Assembly: GCA_028346125.1 (NCBI GenBank)
Contig: JAOMEV010000008.1
Span: forward strand, 1-64,000
From: Bacteriovoracales bacterium
Lineage (GTDB): Bacteria > Bdellovibrionota > Bacteriovoracia > Bacteriovoracales > Bacteriovoracaceae
DNA: 64,000 nucleotides
Reading direction: 5' to 3'
Below, piece after piece: positions 53,311 to 63,100 of the stretch. Position 1 is the stretch's first letter. Each line of letters starts with the position of its first letter. Made by a program: the position numbers and the translations under genes. Below the pieces are notes generated by a model. It was not told the origin of the DNA. It did no database searches and worked only from the letters and a program-made list of their open reading frames with translations.

Positions 53311-54323
53311 TTGAAAAATACATAGATAATGAACTTACTTTAAAGCGTTGGAGAAGCTTTAAAAGAAGAAGACTCGCAGTAGTTTCTTGTTTTATTTTGT
53401 TTGCAATGCTTATTGCTACATTCTCTTCTCCTTTTTTGGCCAATAGTCGGCCTATTGTTATGAAGTATAAGGGAGAGTATTTCTTTCCTGTAATTAAGAA
53501 TTACCATCCTAGGAATTTTGGGATAACTGACCTTCTTTCAATTGATTATCGAACTGTTAAATTGGGCCAAGAAGATTTTGCAGTTTGGCCCTTAATTAAA
53601 TGGGACCCTTTTGAAAGCAATGAAAATGTTGATAATTACCCTTCCCGCCCATCAGATATTAATCTTTTAGGTACGGATGATAGAGGGAGAGATGTCTTAA
53701 CTCGCCTTCTTTATGGCTTTAAATACAGCATCGTTTATGCCGTTGTCGTATGGGTTTTGACCACCATTATGGGCGCTATAGCTGGAGCTATAATGGGCTT
53801 TTTTGGGGGTAGAATTGACTTTTTGGGACAGAGGGGTGTTGAAATACTTCAAACTGTTCCGCAGTTTTTTATACTTTTAACTTTGATCGCTATTTATCGG
53901 CCTGATCTCCCTATGCTGATTTTTGTTTCATGTGCCTTGGGATGGATTGGGATGAGTTATTATATAAGAGCGGAATTTTTAAAAAATAGAAAACGTGAAT
54001 TTGTTGAAGCGGCTAAATCTTTGGGAGCTTCAACAAGCTCGATTCTTTTCAAGCATATACTCCCGAACTCCCTAACGCCTATTATAACTTTTGCTCCTTT
54101 CATTATTGCTGGAAACATTTCTGCTTTGGCAGGGCTTGATTACCTGGGCTTCGGTTTGCCTGTTCCTACGCCGAGCTGGGGAGAACTCTTAAGCCAGGCT
54201 CAGAAAAACTTCACCACAGCGTGGTGGTTGGCTCTTTTCCCTGCTCTTGCTCTTTTTTCTACGTTATTTTTACTAAGTATTATTGGAAGTGGGATAAGAG
54301 ATGCGATTGATCCAAATGCTTAA
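53307..54323 (+). CDS. yejE: Peptide ABC transporter permease (YejE-type)
   Basis: 338 residues. A long N-terminal extension between the first two helices contains KYKGEYFFPVIKNY and DDRGRDVLTRLLYG, typical of YejE rather than OppC. The EAA-type loop is near residues 240-255 (EFVEAAKSLGASTSSILFKH). It overlaps yejB by four bases. A yejF-type ATPase gene, normally next, is missing: the operon ends here at a hairpin. Confidence 0.85.
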   Translation: MIEKYIDNELTLKRWRSFKRRRLAVVSCFILFAMLIATFSSPFLANSRPIVMKYKGEYFFPVIKNYHPRNFGITDLLSIDYRTVKLGQEDFAVWPLIKWDPFESNENVDNYPSRPSDINLLGTDDRGRDVLTRLLYGFKYSIVYAVVVWVLTTIMGAIAGAIMGFFGGRIDFLGQRGVEILQTVPQFFILLTLIAIYRPDLPMLIFVSCALGWIGMSYYIRAEFLKNRKREFVEAAKSLGASTSSILFKHILPNSLTPIITFAPFIIAGNISALAGLDYLGFGLPVPTPSWGELLSQAQKNFTTAWWLALFPALALFSTLFLLSIIGSGIRDAIDPNA

Positions 54324-54329
54324 TAATTT

Positions 54330-54349
54330 GGGAGCTTCGAGAAGCTCCC
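54330..54349. terminator. Hairpin after the yej-type operon
   Basis: GGGAGCTTC-GA-GAAGCTCCC, a perfect 9-bp stem in a 34-base gap between convergent genes. Only TTT follows on the plus strand, so it may act in both directions or serve as an mRNA end stabiliser. Confidence 0.6.
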
Positions 54350-54357
54350 TTTAGAGA

Positions 54358-55065
54358 TTATTTTGTAAGACTCATTAAAAGCCCAATGAGACCACCTAAA
54401 ACGCCGCCCCAAACAACAAGCCACCCGAGGTGCTTTTTGATCATTTCCTGGATAATGGTTTTAACCATTTGAGGGGTAAGCTCGTCGAGCCTATTTTTTA
54501 CAATTACCTCAACCTTATTAATAAGCTCACCACTTTTTGGCCCTTTGTTAAGACTATTTTGAAAATCATCCGTTTTGGTAAAATCAATGATTGTACTCTT
54601 CATTTTTTCTGTAAAAGGGTCTCTCATCGGCTCTAGTGCAGCTGTGCCTCCCACCATCATGAGCATTGGGCCAAAGGATGACTTTTCAATGGTTTCGATA
54701 AGTCCATTGAAGAACTTTTTATAATCAAGGTTTTCTAGAAGGCCAGAAATATCAAAGCTTTCTAGGAGCGAACCTTGTTGTTCTTTAAAAAACTTATCCA
54801 TATTTTGTTTTGTAAAAAATTGGCCCATAATTAGTGAGTGGATACCCTTTTTGAAGTCCTCAAACCTATTTGGGATGACCCCAGAGCCATAAAGCCCGGG
54901 AACCTTTTCAAAGAGCATATAAATTGCTAGCCAATTTGTGATGGCGCCAGAAAGAGCGAAGTAGCCAATGGAAAGAATTTGATCTTGGTAAATAGGTGAT
55001 AAGTGGCCTAACAAAATAGTTAAGATGGCCAATAAGTTTGTTGTAAAGCTTTTATTAATTTTCAA
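54358..55065 (-). CDS. DUF445 family membrane protein
   Basis: 235 residues with a helix at each end (N-terminal TNLLAILTILLGH and FALSGAITNWLAIYMLF, C-terminal WLVVWGGVLGGLIGLLMSL) around a soluble, helical middle. The GAITNWLAIYMLFEKVPGLYGSG stretch is typical of DUF445. Function unknown. It ends the minus-strand pair that begins with htrA, 13 bases upstream. Confidence 0.75.
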   Translation of the reverse strand: MKINKSFTTNLLAILTILLGHLSPIYQDQILSIGYFALSGAITNWLAIYMLFEKVPGLYGSGVIPNRFEDFKKGIHSLIMGQFFTKQNMDKFFKEQQGSLLESFDISGLLENLDYKKFFNGLIETIEKSSFGPMLMMVGGTAALEPMRDPFTEKMKSTIIDFTKTDDFQNSLNKGPKSGELINKVEVIVKNRLDELTPQMVKTIIQEMIKKHLGWLVVWGGVLGGLIGLLMSLTK

Positions 55066-55078
55066 CTTTTCTCCTGAG

Positions 55079-56146
55079 TTAATAAGACAGAGGCGTCAAT
55101 TTAACTTGTATTTTGTGAATCTTACTATTTCTTAAAAAGGTGACCTCAATAGTGTCACCAACTTTATGGTTATCAAGAACATGATAAATATCATTATAAG
55201 AGTTTGTCTCTTTTCCATTTATCTTTAGTATAATATCCCCAAGGTACCTTTTGCCATAGGCGTCTTGCCTCACTCCTCTTAGCCCGGCTTTTTCAGCAGC
55301 ACCACCTTCTTGGGTGTAAAGAACAATGAGACCCTTTCCTTTTCCTGTGTAATTCTCTTCTATACCTATACCCAAGCCTGGGCGTATAATTTTTCCGTAC
55401 TTTATCAGTTGCGGAACTACCCTTTTTATCGTGTCGACAGGCACAGCAAAACCTAAACCCGCGCTTGCGCCGCTTGTACTTACAATACTTGTGTTCATTC
55501 CAATGAGCTTTCCCTGAGAGTTTAGTAGGGGGCCACCAGAATTTCCGGGATTGATTGATGCATCAGTTTGTATAACCCCTTTGATTGTTACGCCGCCAAA
55601 GCCTTCAATGACCCTTTTTAAAGCTGAAATAATTCCAGATGTCATAGAATGGTCAAGCCCATAGGGGCTACCAATCGCCAGGGTTTTTTGTCCGACAAGA
55701 AGAGTGCTTGAAGAGCCAATATTTAAGGATTTAAGTGATAAAGGCTTATCTAGAAGTTTTAAAACAGCAATATCTTTATTGGGCTCCGCACCTACAAGCT
55801 TTGCTTTATATTGTTTTTTGTCTTTATGAAAAGAAACAAGGAAAGAATCTCCACTAGAAACTACATGACTATTTGTGACTATGTGGCCACCTTGATCCCA
55901 GACAAACCCTGAGCCAATACCGGATCTTCTTTCCTGTCTTTGACCAAAAGGCCAATGAGATTGGCCTGCTCTTATATTGGTAATGTTAACAACCGATTGT
56001 ACTGATTCTTGAAATATTTTAATGGTATTTTTCTCACTTTCCAAAAGCATTTTAAGGTCATCCAAATTTTTTGTATTAGAAAAGCTTTTTGAAAAAGAGA
56101 AAAGAAGAAAAAAAATCACAAAATAAAATTTATTTAATTTCAACAT
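55079..56146 (-). CDS. HtrA/DegP-family periplasmic serine protease
   Basis: Envelope quality-control protease. A signal peptide (~23 residues) precedes a trypsin-like domain with the triad His94 (TNSHVV), Asp125 (NKDIAVLKL) and Ser203 (GNSGGPLL). One PDZ domain follows (~255-345). At 355 residues with a single PDZ it resembles DegS more than DegP, though the signal peptide looks cleavable. It diverges from psd across 101 bases. Confidence 0.92.
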   Translation of the reverse strand: MLKLNKFYFVIFFLLFSFSKSFSNTKNLDDLKMLLESEKNTIKIFQESVQSVVNITNIRAGQSHWPFGQRQERRSGIGSGFVWDQGGHIVTNSHVVSSGDSFLVSFHKDKKQYKAKLVGAEPNKDIAVLKLLDKPLSLKSLNIGSSSTLLVGQKTLAIGSPYGLDHSMTSGIISALKRVIEGFGGVTIKGVIQTDASINPGNSGGPLLNSQGKLIGMNTSIVSTSGASAGLGFAVPVDTIKRVVPQLIKYGKIIRPGLGIGIEENYTGKGKGLIVLYTQEGGAAEKAGLRGVRQDAYGKRYLGDIILKINGKETNSYNDIYHVLDNHKVGDTIEVTFLRNSKIHKIQVKLTPLSY

Positions 56147-56191
56147 ATTGGGTCTCCCTAATTTTAGAGAATTAATTATGAGGTGAAAAAT

Positions 56192-56243
56192 GGCCCTAAT
56201 GCCACGGATATAATATATTCCAGTAACAATTTTTCAAGGGCCT
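56192..56243. promoter_or_regulatory. Divergent htrA/psd promoter region with GGCCCT inverted repeat
   Basis: A consensus -10 box TATAAT (56209-56214) on the plus strand lies between GGCCCT (56192-56197) and AGGGCC (56238-56243). Flanking A5 and T5 runs extend the pairing with one bulge. AAGGG at the right arm also serves as the psd SD. With transcription starting near 56221, the left arm would not be in the psd mRNA, so DNA-level binding is more likely than an RNA hairpin. Confidence 0.35.
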
Positions 56244-56247
56244 TTTT

Positions 56248-57150
56248 ATGGAAATTAATGTTTTTAATAGAGAAAAAGATTGCTTTCAACAAGAAAAAGT
56301 TTACGGGCAAAAGATGATAAATTGGCTTTATGGAACGAAGACAGGTCTATTGGCAAGCTCTCTTCTATGTGGCCAGAGGGTAAGTAAACTTTATGGCCTA
56401 ATTCAAGACAGTCAGCTTTTGAGTCAGCATAAGATTAAAAAATTTATCAAAGATTTTGATATAAAGATGTCAGAGTTTGAGCCTGAGGAAGGTGGATCAA
56501 AAGATCAACCTTTTTCCAGTTTCAATAAATTTTTTGTAAGGAAGTTTAAAAAGGGTGAGAGAGCGTTTCCGAGTCGGACAGCGGATATGGGGTCTTTTGC
56601 CGAGGGGCGTTATTTTGGCTTTGAGTCTGTTGGTCCCCAGGTGAAGGTGCCTGTAAAAGGCAAGTATTTAGACCCAGTATCAATTATCTCAAATGAAAAA
56701 TGGAGCAATTACTTTTTGGATGGCCCTCTTGTAATAGGACGTCTGTGTCCTACTGATTACCACAGGTTTCATTTTCCTGATGGAGGAAAAGTCCTTGATT
56801 TTTACACAATCTCTGGAGAGTTACATTCAGTTAACCCTCTGGCCATTAAGCAAAAGAAAGATGTTTTTCTAAAGAATGAAAGGCATGTAACCATTTTGGA
56901 AACAGAAAATTTTGGAAAGTTGGCCTATGTAGAAGTAGGTGCCATGATGGTTGGTAAGATTGTGCAAAGTTTTGAGGGGAAGTCGTTTTCTAGGGGCCAG
57001 GAGAAGGGCTACTTTCTGTTTGGGGGCTCTACCGTCATCGTTATTGGAGAGAAAGGAAAATGGCGTCCAAGTAGCGATATAGTAAACTTTTCTAAAGAAG
57101 GTATTGAGGTCTTTTTAAAGCTGGGCAATGTGATTGCGCAAAACGCTTAG
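56248..57150 (+). CDS. psd: Phosphatidylserine decarboxylase
   Basis: Decarboxylates phosphatidylserine to phosphatidylethanolamine using a self-made pyruvoyl group. The cleavage motif GGST has Ser261 as the future pyruvoyl residue, and the catalytic His region DYHRFHFPDGG lies near residues 169-180. 300 residues is normal for the long family. This is the catalytically complete copy; the psd-like gene at 9202-9861 lacks the motif. Start ATG 56248 has AAGGG nine bases upstream. Confidence 0.92.
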   Translation: MEINVFNREKDCFQQEKVYGQKMINWLYGTKTGLLASSLLCGQRVSKLYGLIQDSQLLSQHKIKKFIKDFDIKMSEFEPEEGGSKDQPFSSFNKFFVRKFKKGERAFPSRTADMGSFAEGRYFGFESVGPQVKVPVKGKYLDPVSIISNEKWSNYFLDGPLVIGRLCPTDYHRFHFPDGGKVLDFYTISGELHSVNPLAIKQKKDVFLKNERHVTILETENFGKLAYVEVGAMMVGKIVQSFEGKSFSRGQEKGYFLFGGSTVIVIGEKGKWRPSSDIVNFSKEGIEVFLKLGNVIAQNA

Positions 57151-57283
57151 TTAATTCTTTTTAACGCGTTTTAGTTGGTTATTTAAGACCTTTTTTACAC
57201 CTTATTTGAGGAAAAATTTATATTTGTTATAATTCAAATACATTAATTGGGATCAGGTTCAATTCTAAATTAGGTGGTTTTCC

Positions 57284-57640
57284 GTGTATAACTTTTTGGT
57301 TGTAGATGATGAAGAAGACATTAGAGAAATCATAAAGATGGCCCTTGAAGAGGAATTTGAGTGTCATATAGATGTGGCAGAAGATGGCCTAGATGCCTTC
57401 CTTTTTGCGAAAGAAAGATTTTATGACCTCATGACTGTAGATTATGCGATGCCCTTTCTTAACGGGGTTGAGTTGGTTGAGGCCATTAAAAATAAAGAAA
57501 ATAAATGTAAAACGTCAGGTATTCTGATGGTTTCTGGACGCATAGACGAGGTGGACAACTATGGAAACCTCCTATTTTTTGAAAAACCTTTCAAAATGAA
57601 TAAAATTGTTTCCTTCGCAAAATACCTTCTAACAAAGTAG
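57284..57640 (+). CDS. Single-domain response regulator (CheY-like)
   Basis: 118 residues, receiver domain only. Asp8 and Asp9 (VVDDEED) form the acidic pocket, and Asp53 (TVDYAMP) is the phospho-acceptor. The conserved Thr/Ser is in MVSGR and the Lys in FFEKPFK. No histidine kinase or output domain is adjacent. Start GTG 57284 has AGGTGG upstream. It stands alone between psd and the next operon. Confidence 0.88.
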   Translation: MYNFLVVDDEEDIREIIKMALEEEFECHIDVAEDGLDAFLFAKERFYDLMTVDYAMPFLNGVELVEAIKNKENKCKTSGILMVSGRIDEVDNYGNLLFFEKPFKMNKIVSFAKYLLTK

Positions 57641-57767
57641 CCAGATAAGCTTTGAATTCCAAAGCTTTTCTTTGGTTTCCAATTGAGCCTTTCATTGTAT
57701 TTACTTAATTTTACTTGAAAACTATTGGCATTATTCTTGCTCCATTTTTCTACAAAAGGAGCAAAAA

Positions 57768-58085
57768 ATGAAATTACAAAAATGGATCATTGATAAATAC
57801 ACGGACTTGTATGGTCTAAAAACGCTAAAGGAAATTTCAAAGGACACTGGAATTCAGGTTACAAGAGTTTTTAGGTTAATGCATGGAAAGGAAATGAAAA
57901 TTGGGGAATTTGAGATTTTTCAGGAGAAAGTTTTCAATAATTTTGAAAAGGGGTCTTCTGTAATTGAACTGGCAAATGAGTGTTTACTCAAATTGGGAAA
58001 TCAAAAGCTTGGAGAAATTGATGAGTTTTTGAGAAGAACACTAAATATTGCAGAATTAAAGAGAAACAAAGGAGAAAAAAAGTGA
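57768..58085 (+). CDS. Small possible HTH regulator (105 aa)
   Basis: KTLKEISKDTGIQVTRVFRLMHGKEM (residues ~18-43) has the length and pattern of a Cro/XRE-type helix-turn-helix, and the protein is mostly helical. A strong AAAAGGAG SD supports ATG 57768. It overlaps the next gene by four bases, so it may control its own operon. Identification as a DNA-binding protein is an inference from the helix pattern. Confidence 0.55.
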   Translation: MKLQKWIIDKYTDLYGLKTLKEISKDTGIQVTRVFRLMHGKEMKIGEFEIFQEKVFNNFEKGSSVIELANECLLKLGNQKLGEIDEFLRRTLNIAELKRNKGEKK

Positions 58086-58576
58086 AATTACTTTTTTTAG
58101 AAAGGGTGATTCTTGAAACTTTAGGCAGAGGAAAAAGAGAGTTACACAAGATATGCCAGGATTGTTCTGTGGAAAAGAATGTTGTTGAAAATATATTATA
58201 TAAGTTTTTTAATGAAAAATTGATTTTAAAAAATAAGGAGGCTTTCCTACTAGATTTCAGTAAAAGAGAAGATTTTTTGGAGGAGATAAAAAAGAAGGGA
58301 AATATAAAGGAAGAGTTAAAGGAGCTCCTGAATTATTTTTTAAACATATTTATTAATTCAGAAAATAAGGTTCAATTTGGCCTAAAAAAGGTCTGGGTAG
58401 GTGAGAAGGATGAAAAAATGCTAGAGCTTTACTTGTCAAAAATTGACTTATTACTTAAAAAAGCAGAGGCTTCAAATAAGAGCAATAATAGTAATAAAAA
58501 ATTATCTTTGAAAAAAGTAATTTTTTGGGGATCTTGTGAATACGAGCTTCTTATAAAAGAGGCCCTAAAACGTTAG
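58082..58576 (+). CDS. Protein of unknown function, possible winged helix (164 aa)
   Basis: Starts GTG 58082 overlapping the previous TGA, with GGAG upstream. The first ~60 residues (VILETLGRGKRELHKICQDCS, then VVENILYKFFNEKLILKN) resemble a winged helix that reads ELHKI...VVENILYKF. The remainder is charged and helical. No family recognised. It lies eight bases before the LhgO-like gene. Confidence 0.5.
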   Translation: MKLLFLERVILETLGRGKRELHKICQDCSVEKNVVENILYKFFNEKLILKNKEAFLLDFSKREDFLEEIKKKGNIKEELKELLNYFLNIFINSENKVQFGLKKVWVGEKDEKMLELYLSKIDLLLKKAEASNKSNNSNKKLSLKKVIFWGSCEYELLIKEALKR

Positions 58577-58584
58577 GTATAAAA

Positions 58585-59685
58585 ATGCTCTCCATAGATG
58601 CAGTTGTTATAGGTTCGGGAATTAATGGGATGCTTACAGCTTTAGAGTTTTCAAAGGTATTCCCAGATTTAGAAGTTGTTATTTTTGAAAAAGAAAAATA
58701 TTCCGGTGAACATTCAACGAGTAGAAATAGCGGCGTTTTACATGCTGGTATTTATTATCCTTATAATTCGTTGAAAAGAGAAATGTGTATAAAGGGAAAT
58801 AAAATTTGGGATGATTTGGCCACAGAAAAAGATATAAAGATCAATAGATGTGGAAAATATGTCGTAGCATGCGGTGATGAGGAATTACCTATTTTATCTA
58901 AGTTTTATAAGAGGGCCGAAGAAAATGGTGTAGAAGAAATTCGTTGGGTTGAGGGGGAAGAACTAGATAATTTAAAAGAGCTTGTTGACGTAAAAAAGTC
59001 TTTTTTCTCCTCAAAGACAGGGAGTATTGATCTCTCTGATACTATAAAAAAATTTGAAAATGAACTTTACAATAAAAATATACCCTTAATGAAGGATAGT
59101 GAGGTCCTTAATATTAAGGTTGAAGATGGTCAGTTTATTGTGGAGACAAAAAATGAAGTTTTAAAAACAAAGATTCTCATTAATTCTGCAGGCCTTTATT
59201 CTGTAAAAATTAGACGTATGCTAGGACTTTTTGACCTTGAAGATTACTGGGTAAAAGGTTTTTACCTTAAATATTCAAAAAAAATGAAGTGTACTTCCTT
59301 AATTTATCCAGTCCCTCTAAAAAACCTAAAAGGGTTGGGCGTTCATACAAGTTTTGATTCAGATGGAACAGTTCGATTTGGTCCGAATGCTTTTGATACT
59401 AATCAAATTTATTATGGCCATGAGGATCAAGATTTTGAGACGATGTACCAAGCAATATGTAGAGTATTTAAATGTGTTCAAAAAGATTTTTTGAGTTTTG
59501 ATTATTCAGGAATCAGACCTAAAATAAAGTTAAATGGCGAGCTTTATACTGACTTTTGGGTTAAAGGGCCTAAAGAGCATGGAATATCTGGTTACTACGA
59601 AATGTGTGGAATCGAGTCGCCAGGTTTTACAGCTTCACCGGCCATTGCTAAGTTAGTTATTGAAAAAATTTTGAATGAAAATTAA
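58585..59685 (+). CDS. L-2-hydroxyglutarate oxidase-like FAD-dependent oxidoreductase
   Basis: 366 residues of the DAO (glycine oxidase-like) fold. The dinucleotide motif GSGING is at 10-15, followed by EKEKYSGEHSTSRNSGVLHAGIYY, the LhgO hallmark covering the FAD-binding loop. The C-terminus has GYYEMCGIESPGFTASPAIA. LhgO removes L-2-hydroxyglutarate made by promiscuous dehydrogenases and passes electrons to the quinone pool; that substrate is likely but unproven. Its stop shares TTAA with the opposing gene. Confidence 0.8.
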   Translation: MLSIDAVVIGSGINGMLTALEFSKVFPDLEVVIFEKEKYSGEHSTSRNSGVLHAGIYYPYNSLKREMCIKGNKIWDDLATEKDIKINRCGKYVVACGDEELPILSKFYKRAEENGVEEIRWVEGEELDNLKELVDVKKSFFSSKTGSIDLSDTIKKFENELYNKNIPLMKDSEVLNIKVEDGQFIVETKNEVLKTKILINSAGLYSVKIRRMLGLFDLEDYWVKGFYLKYSKKMKCTSLIYPVPLKNLKGLGVHTSFDSDGTVRFGPNAFDTNQIYYGHEDQDFETMYQAICRVFKCVQKDFLSFDYSGIRPKIKLNGELYTDFWVKGPKEHGISGYYEMCGIESPGFTASPAIAKLVIEKILNEN

Positions 59686-60146
59686 CTTTCAATATTTCTC
59701 TCAAAGCCATACGTTGTAAGCATTTCTGATAAAAGGTATGTTAGACCGCTGTGGTGACTTTTAGAGACAAACTCATTTATACAGTTTAAATACGAAATAA
59801 TGTCCTTAAAATGGCATTTAAGACCATTTTTTTCTAACCAGGAATAAAAATATTCAATGGCCTCTATCCAATCAGAATAAGTGTAAGAAGATTTGGCCAT
59901 ACTCTCTTTAAGGAGGGAAAGTGCATTTTCATGAGGGGGGGATGTTTTATGATGGTGGTAAAGGGTTTTTGAAAAAAAATTAAATTGGTCATGATCTCTA
60001 CAGGATAAGGCGAGTCCTTCCAGTTCTACATCACTTAGATATTGTATAGAATGGCAATACCTAGCATTTTTGAGTGAAGAGAGCCAAGACTCCTTTTGTC
60101 TCTCTTCTTTTCCTAGTTGTGATGCAAGATGTTTCAAATTGAGCAT
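59682..60146 (-). CDS. Protein of unknown function (154 aa)
   Basis: Soluble and helical, with many His, Ser and Tyr (for example YHHHKTSPPHENAL and KSHHSGLTYLL). ATG 60146 is preferred; a TTG at 60164 is in frame and neither has a good SD. No family recognised. It lies 36 bases downstream of metH on the same strand and is probably cotranscribed with it, so a link to methionine or cobalamin metabolism is possible but unsupported. Confidence 0.5.
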   Translation of the reverse strand: MLNLKHLASQLGKEERQKESWLSSLKNARYCHSIQYLSDVELEGLALSCRDHDQFNFFSKTLYHHHKTSPPHENALSLLKESMAKSSYTYSDWIEAIEYFYSWLEKNGLKCHFKDIISYLNCINEFVSKSHHSGLTYLLSEMLTTYGFERNIES

Positions 60147-60182
60147 AATTTTATTTATGGTCAAAAATTGATCTAGGCAAGA

Positions 60183-63100
60183 CTATTTTTCTTTAAAGGA
60201 TACTTTTTTTGGTTGGTAACCTAAAGAGCTTGAAAGCCACTTTTCGAGGTCCGCTTTGCTATACTTTTTCCTTTTTGCATAATCAGCAACTTGATCTTCG
60301 TTGACTAGGCCAATATTAAAATATTTTGATTTTTCATTAAAAAAGTAAAGCCCTGAAACTGAGCTAGGAGGATTCATGGCCATAGAGCTTGTTAGAGATA
60401 CTCCTGTCACATGGTGGGCATCGAGTAGCCTCCATAAGGTCAGTTTTTCTGTGTGATCAGGACAAGCGGGGTATCCATGGGCCGGGCGAATCCCCTCATA
60501 TTTTTCTTTAATGATATCCGATTTGGAAAAATCCTCTTTTAAATTGGGGTTGAAAAAGTGTCGAGCTTTTTTGTGCATGAGCTCTGCAAAGGCTTCGGCC
60601 ATGCGGTCTCCAAGGGCCTTTATGAGGATAGCAGAGTAATCATCATGCTTATCTTTAAAAAGCTTTGCATACGCCTCTACATCCTGTCCCATAGTAACAA
60701 CAAATCCTCCTATATAATCGACGATGCCAGTATTTCTTGGAGCTATAAAGTCACTAAGACAGAATGACGTTTCGCTATTATTATTTATTTTTTGTTGTCT
60801 TAAAAAATGGAAAGTTTCTTTCTCTTTTTCAGAGTTATAAATTTGAACATCATCGCCAATACTATTTGCCTTCCAAATTCCTATAGTTGATATTGGTTTG
60901 AACCTTTTATTTTCAATAATATCTTTTAGAAAAATTTTAGCATCTTCAAACAGTTCTTTGGCCTGCTTTCCATACTTTTTATGAGAAAGTATTTTTGGGT
61001 AGGTTCCTTTAAGCTCCCAAGTCCAGAAAAGGGGAGACCAGTCGATATAATCAGCAATTTCTGAGAGTGATATATTGTTAAAGATTTTATTGCCTACAAA
61101 TGATGGTGAAGGGGTAAAAGTTTTTTCCCATTCAATTTTATAATAATTTTCTCTTGATTGGTTTATTTTTTTAAATGCGATATTTTTTTCTTTACGTAGG
61201 AAATTTTCCTTTAGCTTTATTTGGGACTTTTTTATTTCCTCTTTATAATTTTTACTTTTTTTAGGGTCTAAAAGTCTTTGGCAAATATTGACGGCCAGAG
61301 ATGCATCAGAAACTTGAACAATAGCTCCATCATAATGAGGTGCTATTTTTACCGCGGTATGTGTTTTGGAAGTTGTTGCTCCACCCACTAATATGGGAAT
61401 ATTTAATTTTAGGTCTTGAACTTTTTGTACATTGTAAATCATTTCGTCTAAAGATGGAGTAATAAGTCCACTCATACCCAATATATTGGCTTTATGTTTT
61501 TTTACAGCTTTTAGTATTTCTTCAAATGAAACCATAACACCAAGATCAATCATTTTGTATCCATTACAGGCCAAAACAACTGATACGATATTTTTGCCTA
61601 TATCATGGACATCACCTTTTACTGTTGCAATAACAAAAGTGCCCTGTTCTCTAAAGTTTGGATTATTCGCTTTTTCATCGTCCATAAATGGTTCAAGATG
61701 GATAACTGCTTTTTTCATAACTCGAGCACTTTTGACCACTTGGGGAAGAAACATCTTCCCTTCTCCAAAAAGGTCGCCTACAATTTTCATCCCATCCATA
61801 AGAGGTCCTTCGATAACATCGAGAGGCTTTTCTTTTTTCCTTCGCACTTCTTCTGTATCCTCAACTATAAAATCAGTAATACCATGAATAAGTGCATGTG
61901 AAATTCTTTCTTCTACTGTTTTTTTTCTCCACTCCAGATCGGCCTTTTTTTTCTTTCCCCCTTTTCCTTTAAATTGTTCAGCATATTCTATAAGGTTTTC
62001 AGTTGCATTTGTATTTCTATTAAGAAGAACATCCTCCACTTTTTCTAAAAGGTTTTTTTCAATTTCATCGTAAACACTTAGCATACCTGCATTGACAATT
62101 CCCATATCCAGGCCAGATTTAATAGAGTGATAGAGAAATGAAGAGTGCATTGCTTCTCTTACATAATTATTTCCTCTTAAACTAAAACTTACGTTGCTTA
62201 TTCCACCACTTGTGAGGGCCCTGGGACAAGTTTCTTTAATTTCTTTAATTGCCTCAATAAAGTCGAGAGCGTAATTATTATGTTCTTCCATGCCCGTTGC
62301 AACTGTTAAAACATTGGGGTCAAAAATTATATCTTCTGGCGGGAAATTTATAGATTCTAGAAGAATATATGCCCTTTTGCATATTCTAACTTTATCTTTT
62401 TTATTGGCGGCCTGTCCTTTTTCATCAAATGCCATGACGATAACAGCTGCTCCATATTTCATAATTTCTTTAGCGTGGTAAAGAAATTGTTCTTCTCCTT
62501 CTTTTAAAGAAATTGAGTTTACTATTGCTTTACCTTGGATGCATTTTAGTCCAGATTCAATAACTTCCCATTTTGATGAATCAATCATGAAAGGAACTTT
62601 TGAAATATCAGGCTCAGAGGCCAAGAGGTTTAAAAACTTAATCATGCATTCTTTGGAGTTGAGAAGACCTTCATCAAAGTTGATGTCAACAATATTTGCA
62701 CCATTTTCAACTTGTTGTCTTGCTACTGAAAGGGCTTCTTCAAAATTATTTTCTTTAATGAGCCTTTTGAACTTAGGGGAACCTGTAACGTTTGTTCTTT
62801 CTCCAACCATTAAAAAAGGTTTATCTTCTTCATCAGAGAGATTAAGCGGTTCAATACCACTCAATCTTGTTTTAATTTTTATGTGTGGAATTTTCCTAGG
62901 AGAGTGGCTTTTTGTTTTTTCTACAATGGCCCTAATATGATCAGGGGTTGTACCACAACACCCGCCAATGAGGTTAACAAGACCAGCATTTGCAAAATCT
63001 TTTAAGTGTGTTGCCGTATCATCGGGAAGCTCATCATAGCCTGTTTTGCTGAGGGGGTTGGGAAGTCCGGCGTTTGGGTAACAGCTAATAAAGCAGTCAG

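Noticed and set aside
57140-57172. AAAACGC / GCGTTTT hairpin after psd as a terminator
   Set aside because: The loop is 19 bases and no T-run follows; too weak to list as a feature.
57711-57737. Promoter (TTGAAA with TATTCT) before the 105-residue gene
   Set aside because: The spacing is only 11 bases, and the alternative upstream box is a poor match.
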